DNA from: Orbilia blumenaviensis
Taxonomy: Eukaryota > Ascomycota > Orbiliomycetes > Orbiliales > Orbiliaceae
DNA: 64,000 bases
Direction of reading: 5' to 3'
Assembly (NCBI GenBank): GCA_036872755.1
Contig: JAVHNS010000016.1
Coordinates: 62,001-126,000 of the forward strand
This document shows, in pieces, positions 58,098-64,000 of this stretch; positions within the stretch are counted from its first letter, which is position 1, and every line of letters begins with the position of its first letter. The position numbers and the translations under genes are program-made. Below the pieces are notes generated by a model that had not been told where the DNA came from, did no database searches, and was given only the letters and a program-made list of their open reading frames with translations.

Positions 58098-60139
58098 ATG
58101 TCAGGAGTTTCGAGCCCAGGTGGGGTAGACGGTGAGAATGTGCTCAAGCGCTCGAATACAGGAAACAAGCGGGAAGACCTGCCAAAGAATTTGAGTATGG
58201 TGTCGATTATGGGATTGTAAGATTTCTGTGCCACAAGATATCAAGATAACTTAGTCGGGATACTAATATGATACATAAAGATCATTTGCGATTATGGGTA
58301 TGACGGCAGATCCATGCGTCTCCAACCACCACCTTTATTACACATATAGACAAAAAGGTATTCAGAGCACATAGCTAAAATGTCGCGCGTTTAATTATAG
58401 CGGTACCATTCGGACTTTCGACAACATTATCGCTTAGTTTAACAAACGGGCAGAGTGTGACAGTTATATGGGGGTGGATTCTTGTCTCGCTGATATCTAT
58501 GGGTATCGCGGCGAGCTTGGCTGAAATATGTGCAGTTTACCCAACTGCTGGGGGCGTTTATTACGTACGTGCATCTAAAATTCTATTCTAATGGGTTTGA
58601 GAAAAGGCTTTAGCTCTAACAGATAATATAGTGGTCGGCGATGTTGTCGACTCCGAAGTACAGGCCGATTGCAAGCTGGATTACAGGCTGGTTGACACTT
58701 GTTGGTAATTGGACGTATGTTCATGAATGCCTGCCCTGGTGCTTGCTGATTATTACTTAAACGTTTATTCTAACAAAGCGACAAGGGTAACCCTCTCGAT
58801 ATGCTTTTCGACTGGACAATTATTTCTTTCGGCTATTTCGATATTCAACGAAGATTTTGTGGCGAATACCTGGCAGACAGTTCTCATGTTTTGGGGTGTC
58901 ATGGCTGTGTGCACAGGCATCAATGCATTCTTTAGCAAACATTTGAACTTATTGAATACGATCTGTAAGTAGCACCCGAAAAAAAGGGAAACTATATTCT
59001 AAACAAAACTCGGAATATATAGGTATGATATGGACGGCGGCTGCTGTTTTTATACTTCTAATTGTGCTACTTGTGACTGCCCGTCATCGGAACACTGCGG
59101 AGTATGTTTTTGCACATTATGACCCGACTGCTTCAGGGTATCCATCTGGGTGGTCGTTCTTCGTCGGGCTTTTACAGGCGGCGTACACATTAACGGGATA
59201 TGGCATGGTCGCATCTCTATGCGAAGAAGTGCAAAATCCAGACAAAGAGGTTCCTAAAGCCATGGTGCTAAGCGTCCTCATGGCAGGGTTGACCGGTGTC
59301 ATCTATCTTGTGCCGTTGTTGTTTGTACTGCCCGAAGTAAAAGCTGTGCTCAGTGTGGCAAATGGACAGCCGATTGGGATGATTTTTACTACAGTGACTG
59401 GCAGCAAGGCTGGTGGAATGGGCTTACTAGCATTGAGTATGTATTTGGTCTCTATTGTTGTTGGGATGAGCGTGTGCTGACTGGTTTATAGTTCTCGTTA
59501 TCGCAATTTTCGCAGGAACTGGTTCTCTTACTGCTGCTAGCCGATGCACATTTGCCTTTGCTAGAGATGGGGCAATTCCAGGATCTAGATAGTAAGCGCC
59601 TTGGCCCCTTTAAGTCCCGGATACTGCGATAGAGCCAAGCTAACCGATCTGCTAGTTGGTCTCAATACAACTACCAGCTTAATGTCCCGCTAAACGGCCT
59701 TTTCCTGTCTTCCGCAATTTGCTGCCTTCTTGGCCTCATTTACTTTGGCTCCACAGCTGCTTTCCAATCTTTTGTTGGCGTCGCCACAATCTGCCTATCC
59801 ACGTCATACGGGTTCCCAATCCTTGTCAACATTCTCAACGGCCGTACTGCTGTACAAAAATCCTCCTTCTCTTTGGGAAAGTTTGGATATGCAATCAACA
59901 TCGCGACGGTGACCTGGATCATATTTAGTGTAGTTTTATTCTGCATGCCAGTTAGTATCCCAGTAACTGCTGCCGGAATGAACTATGCTTCAGTGGTCTT
60001 TATGGGCTTTGCAAGCGTCAGTGTGGTTTGGTATGCAGTAAGAGGAAGGAAAACATTCAATGGACCAGAGGAAGTTGTAATTGAAGGAGAAGGGCGGAGT
60101 GTGGATGAGGAGACTGGTAGAGTAAAGCTTGGCAAATGA
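58098..60139 (+). CDS. APC-superfamily amino-acid / choline / GABA permease
   Basis: Fungal 12-helix transporter of the amino acid/choline transporter group (Hnm1/Uga4-like). Exons: 58098-58216, 58281-58297, 58401-58564, 58632-58714, 58786-58964, 59023-59436, 59492-59591, 59656-60139; 519 residues, typical for the family, all phases consistent. Exon 2 is only 17 nt and supplies LSFAIMG-type sequence joining SIMG to AVPFGLSTTLSLSLTNG. Signatures: SLAEICAVYPTAGGVYYWSA, PIASWITGWLTLVGNW, YTLTGYGMVASLCEEVQNP, KEVPKAMVLSVLMAGLTGVI, TAASRCTFAFARDGAIPGS and VPLNGLFLSSAICCLLGLIY, all characteristic of this group. The tail GPEEVVIEGEGRSVDEETG is also typical. The substrate cannot be determined from sequence. 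It is the downstream neighbour of murA; a functional link is not shown. Confidence 0.9.
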
Positions 60140-62458
60140 TATAATTTTGATTTTGAAATGTATTGCTTAGTAGCCTGTGGGTTATTTTAGTGTTTATACT
60201 TCTAGCGATTGCGACTGATATTTAATTAATTGGTAATTGGACTGATATACTTAGGTACTAAGTATATATTGTAATATAATATTTTAACACGAGCTGTGGG
60301 GGTTGAAGTAGCCTTACATGGACAATTTTTACAGATTATGACGCCACATGGTACACACTCTAAAGCAGTCCTGCGTCCGCGGGTGGGGGGGTTGGCTTAT
60401 GGGTAATGGTCATGTATAGCCTAGTCTCGTAGTATACGACGCTTCGTTGGCAAGGTGGGTTAAGTCTGTGTTGTATGTGGTATTTTTACGAGGGGTTTTA
60501 AAAGTGTTGAGCATGTCAAGCAGAAATTTCATCCAGCTAGCTTGCCAAGGGCATTCCACCTTCTTGGTACCCCCTCGATGACATGATATAAATCTATTTC
60601 ATAATCAATTTGTGGGCTCAAGATTTAGAATCGCCAGTGAGATTGTGATACTTAGGTCGTCCAGTTGTATGTTATAAGTCGGCTATCATGATTGAACCTC
60701 ACAATCAGGCGGTATACGTCGGTAGCATCAATTGCACATCTGATATGTTGCTCAATATATGCATATTTGTGCTATGCACGCCTTACGGAGTAGAGTACGA
60801 AGTTTGTGAGTCCCCACGTCGGTGTAGAAGTAGATTGAATGGGTCCGGCGGGGCGCTCGGATGTAACACTCAAAAATTTAAAAGAACATTAGCCTGAATA
60901 ATTTCACGGTTGGTATGTATAGACGATTTTAGGGAGCCCGTCGATTTTCTGGTTTGGGTTTTCGGTCAGGGCTCGAATCGGACCCTCGTCTCCTTCAAAC
61001 CTGGATGGTTTCAATATGTACACCCGGCAAAAACCAGCGTCAACAGGAAAGAAAAGGGGAGACGAGCTTTCAAATAGCCTGGCTCGCAAGAAATTGCCTC
61101 TTTTCGGGTCCGTATTTTTTGAAGCACCATGGGTTTTAAAGATATTAAATGGACCTTTGGACGACGTTGGTGCCCCTTTTCAGCGACGAACGATACAGTA
61201 GGACGCAACCCAAGCGTCATTCATGGTCCAAGCTGGGAGACTATTCGAGAAAATAATTGTATTAGCTTGTATTGATAGGCACTGAGCTGCAGCATTGTAT
61301 ACATGCATCAGATCGCGATGAACGGTGCACCGATGCTTATGCGTTTTGGTGATATCTTTAGAACCGACACCATCGCCACGCGCTACAGAAAATCTAGTGT
61401 CGGTAGCGCTGACTGCATAGGTGGATCTGTTGTACGACAGCCATTCGCTGACGACTTTGTTTCCGAATTCCGAGTCCCTTTTGGTCCCTTTTGGCGTTTA
61501 TTGTTGCCTCAAGATTTGTCCGTCTGCTCCAATACGCTGGACCCAGTATTTGATCCCCTGAGCAAACCTACTTTGGCTTCACCAGCCGAAAAACGGCAGG
61601 GCAGATGGACAGGCCTGGCACCAACAGGCCGCTCGTGAGGTCCTTGTGCAATGACCAGAGCGAACACAGCGGGGCTCCCATCGAAAGAATTCCAACTTGG
61701 CGGTTTCGAAGTGATGAGGTACCACTCCTATCCCGAAAGGAGCGCCTGTCATCCCACTGTCAGATTTACCACACTAGCCCCATCGATGCATCCATCAGCC
61801 TACCACGCGCCGCCTTGTGTGCAGGGTGGGTCAGTAATGTGGCGATCAGGAGTATGCAATCTAACTTAATTATCAAGACCCTGGAACCATGTCGGTTGAG
61901 ATCCGGGCAACAGGCGGAGAGACCCACACGAACAACCACAGACCAGCATCTCAAAAACCATATAATAGACTGTATGGCCATACTCTCGTGATGGCTTCTT
62001 CCCTCTTTTATCCTCAGCCCGCGGCTGTTGTGCTTGACCTCTCCAGTTTTTACACATCTCGTTCTTTACGAACGCCCACACTCCTTCAAAATCTTTTTTT
62101 TTTTTTTCTCGACGTCTTTTGGTTGTTGGATACAACACGTTCTCTTGTAGAGAACCATTCACTCTCTTTGTGCTTCACCAGAATAAACGTCATTTGAAGA
62201 TACAGAGCCTAGTCGCTTCTAGTATCGCCATACCGAAACGGATTTGATATTCGTTTTGAAGATATCTGTTTGATCAGATATATCATCAGAAACTCCACTA
62301 GTTGGATTTCGTCGTTGTCTCCTGCTCTTCAGCATTGTTAACTGGAATACTGGGTCATTCATAGCTTGCAGTGCAGCTTTCTCTTATTCTACCAGTATAT
62401 CTGAATATCTGCGCAAGTTCTTTCCGAAAAGGATTTTATAATTATATAACTATTCAAA
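60140..62458. promoter_or_regulatory. Upstream region of the AA9 gene; no gene seen
   Basis: 2.3 kb without a supportable gene. It has G-rich stretches (for example around 60381-60397 and 60843-60855) containing SYGGRG-type CreA-like matches, but these are short and far from the start, so I do not call sites. A CT-rich leader precedes the ATG. Confidence 0.45.
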
Positions 62459-64000
62459 ATGAAGACTACTTTGGTTGCTCTCCTTTCCACCGCCTCGACG
62501 GTTATGGGCCATGGAATTGTCCAAGAATTCCTTATTGGTGGCCAACGATACACCGGTTCTTTGCCGTTCCAGGACCAATACAAGAACCCAGCCCCAGATC
62601 GCATCACTCAGGCTTTCTGGGAGAACGGCAATTCCTTCATCGACGATGTTACTAGCGCCGATATTGCCTGTAACAAGGGATCAAAACCAGCGAAGCTTGT
62701 GGCTCCTGCCCCAGCAGGAAGCGATGTTACCTTCTTCTGGACCGAATGGCCAGAGTCCCACAAGGGCCCAGTCATTACATATCTCGCTGATTGTGGAGGC
62801 GACTGTACTACCGCCATCGGCTCTCAGCTCGACTGGTTCAAGATCGACGAAGCCGGTCTCCTTGCTGACGGCACATGGGCTGCTGAGGCAGTTATCAAGA
62901 ACAACAACTCCTACACCCTCACCCTTCCTAGCAAGATCAAGAACGGACAATACCTCATGCGCCACGAGATTATCGCTCTCCATGCTGCCCATGAGAACAA
63001 AGGTGCTCAGTTCTATCCTTCTTGTACCAACATCGAGATCACTGGGGCTTCCGGTGAGAATACTCCAGATACTGTCAAGCTCCCAGGAGCGTACTCTGCC
63101 AGTGATCCCGGTATCTTCATCAATATCTATTATCCAAAGGTTGAGAGCTATGTTATTCCCGGCCCACCGGTTTACACCGAGGATGGCACATCTTCTCCAA
63201 ACCCCCAGGTTCCATCCAGCTCTGCACTCACCGATGAAATCAGCTCTTTCCCAACCCCCTCCGCCACAGAGGTAATCAGCTCTTTCCCAACCTTTGTCCC
63301 CTCTGCCACCGAGGGTGTTTTCCCCACTGGTGATTACCCAGTAGGTACCGCTGGTGTAGAGCAAACTCCAAGCGTCACCGACTCTCCAGTTCCAACTGAG
63401 ACCGGGTCTTATGAGCAACCCACCGAGACCGGCCCTTATGAGCAACCTACCGAGACCGAGGCTGAAGACGAAGACGAGCCAGAAGAAACTGCCTTCACTA
63501 CAACCCTTGTCACTACCATTGGTGGCCAATCCGTTACTCTGACAGCCACATACACTACTACCCCCCCTAGCTGTGATGAGGAAGATGATGGAGAAGCTGG
63601 AGCAAAGACCCTTGCTCCTGAACCAACAGTTGATCCAGTTGCTGTCTGCTCCGATAAGACAGTTGAAGTTGAAAAGACCGTCACTGTTTCCGTCACTGCT
63701 AAAGAAGTTTCGACTAGCATCGTCACAAGCGTTGCTACCAATGTTGTTACTAGCCTATACACCACCATAGTCGAGAAGACAGTCACTGTTACTGAGGGAG
63801 GAAATGTCCCAGCGCAAACAACTGTTGCACCTGAACCCGCAACCACTGAAATCCCCGAACCAACCTATCCTAAGCCAACTACTTTCCCATTGGGACCCGG
63901 TTTCACCACAATTGCGCCTCCAGATGTTCCAAGCGCCACTGCCACTGCTGATGAGCCAACCGGCACTGGTATCCCTTTGACTGGTTATGAGTACGCACTC
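62459..64000 (+). CDS. AA9 lytic polysaccharide monooxygenase with long Ser/Thr-rich tail (3' end off window)
   Basis: Secreted copper enzyme that oxidatively cleaves cellulose or related beta-1,4-glucans. Intronless over the 514 codons visible; the gene continues past the window. Signal peptide MKTTLVALLSTASTVMG, then mature N-terminal His18 (HGIVQEFLIGG), the first ligand of the copper histidine brace. His101 (WPESHKGPVITYLADCGG) is the second ligand. The IALHAAHENKGAQFYPSC segment carries the conserved His175, Gln184 and axial Tyr186. Cys71 and Cys189 can form the usual disulfide. The catalytic domain ends near residue 240 (PKVESYVIPGPPVYT). The next 270 or more residues are Ser/Thr/Pro/Glu-rich, including three PTET units (PTETGSYEQ, PTETGPYEQ, PTETE), two ISSFPT repeats and VTV-rich stretches. 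Such tails often lead to a GPI anchor or a carbohydrate-binding module, which cannot be seen here. Confidence 0.93.
   Translation, partial: MKTTLVALLSTASTVMGHGIVQEFLIGGQRYTGSLPFQDQYKNPAPDRITQAFWENGNSFIDDVTSADIACNKGSKPAKLVAPAPAGSDVTFFWTEWPESHKGPVITYLADCGGDCTTAIGSQLDWFKIDEAGLLADGTWAAEAVIKNNNSYTLTLPSKIKNGQYLMRHEIIALHAAHENKGAQFYPSCTNIEITGASGENTPDTVKLPGAYSASDPGIFINIYYPKVESYVIPGPPVYTEDGTSSPNPQVPSSSALTDEISSFPTPSATEVISSFPTFVPSATEGVFPTGDYPVGTAGVEQTPSVTDSPVPTETGSYEQPTETGPYEQPTETEAEDEDEPEETAFTTTLVTTIGGQSVTLTATYTTTPPSCDEEDDGEAGAKTLAPEPTVDPVAVCSDKTVEVEKTVTVSVTAKEVSTSIVTSVATNVVTSLYTTIVEKTVTVTEGGNVPAQTTVAPEPATTEIPEPTYPKPTTFPLGPGFTTIAPPDVPSATATADEPTGTGIPLTGYEYAL

Noticed and set aside
60381..60855. CreA-type sites upstream of the AA9 gene
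   Set aside because: SYGGRG matches occur in G-rich stretches but are 1.6-2 kb from the start and expected by chance in such sequence.
62475..63529. Long open frames on both strands over the AA9 gene (62475-63275 plus; 62681-63529 minus)
   Set aside because: They are shadows of the AA9 frame, which has a signal peptide, histidine brace and full catalytic domain.
1..64000. tRNA genes, rRNA, CRISPR arrays and intact transposons
   Set aside because: By eye I found no B-box/cloverleaf combination, no rRNA-like stretch, no regularly spaced repeats, and no transposase or reverse-transcriptase motif. A tRNAscan and repeat search would be needed to be certain.

Overview
The window is nuclear DNA of a filamentous ascomycete. 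Genes are interrupted by short spliceosomal introns (about 50-130 nt, GT-AG, CTAAC-type branch sites). They encode typical fungal proteins, and both strands are used with 0.3-5 kb between genes. The MYND-finger orphan, the Ser/Thr-rich secreted orphans and the AA9 oxidase with a long Ser/Thr tail would fit Orbiliomycetes or Pezizomycetes, but that placement is a guess. Coordinates of spliced genes come from reading exons by eye; exon lists are in each entry.

Layout. 1-1119 (-): 5' part of the cytosolic Phe-tRNA synthetase beta subunit, truncated by the window edge. 3685-6172 (+): PP2A scaffold subunit A. 7290-8841 (+): Nse3/MAGE subunit of SMC5/6. 9818-13548 (-): Efr3, the plasma-membrane PI4-kinase anchor. 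15431-16567 (-): MYND-finger protein. 17356-20735 (+): Sls1-like mitochondrial gene-expression factor. 21212-23510 (-): LMBR1-like membrane protein. 24135-25138 (+) and 25277-26088 (-): a convergent pair of eEF1A methyltransferase genes, EFM7-like and EFM4-like. 26599-27938 (-): RTA1-family membrane protein. 30578-32626 (-) and 33691-35168 (+): divergent secreted orphans. 36765-42011: gene-poor stretch. 42012-44845 (+): kelch-repeat protein. 45681-50876 (-): TRAPPII subunit Trs130. 51727-52005 (+): possible small membrane protein. 53031-54068 (+) and 54364-55773 (+): bacterial-type MurB and MurA. 58098-60139 (+): APC-family amino-acid/choline permease. 62459 to the window end (+): AA9 lytic polysaccharide monooxygenase.

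The standout is the adjacent, same-strand, intronless murB-murA pair. These are the first two committed enzymes of bacterial peptidoglycan precursor synthesis (UDP-GlcNAc to UDP-MurNAc). They sit between an intron-containing TRAPP gene and an eight-exon permease. Almost all catalytic residues I could place are retained, and each gene has its own TATA-like element about 100 bp upstream. This looks like a horizontally acquired, domesticated two-step UDP-MurNAc module in a fungus. No later Mur ligase is visible in the window, so the fate of the product is open.

Other points of interest are a 20-nt micro-exon and a GC-AG intron in the Phe-tRNA synthetase gene, a 17-nt micro-exon in the permease, and the linkage of two methyltransferases that act on the same substrate protein.
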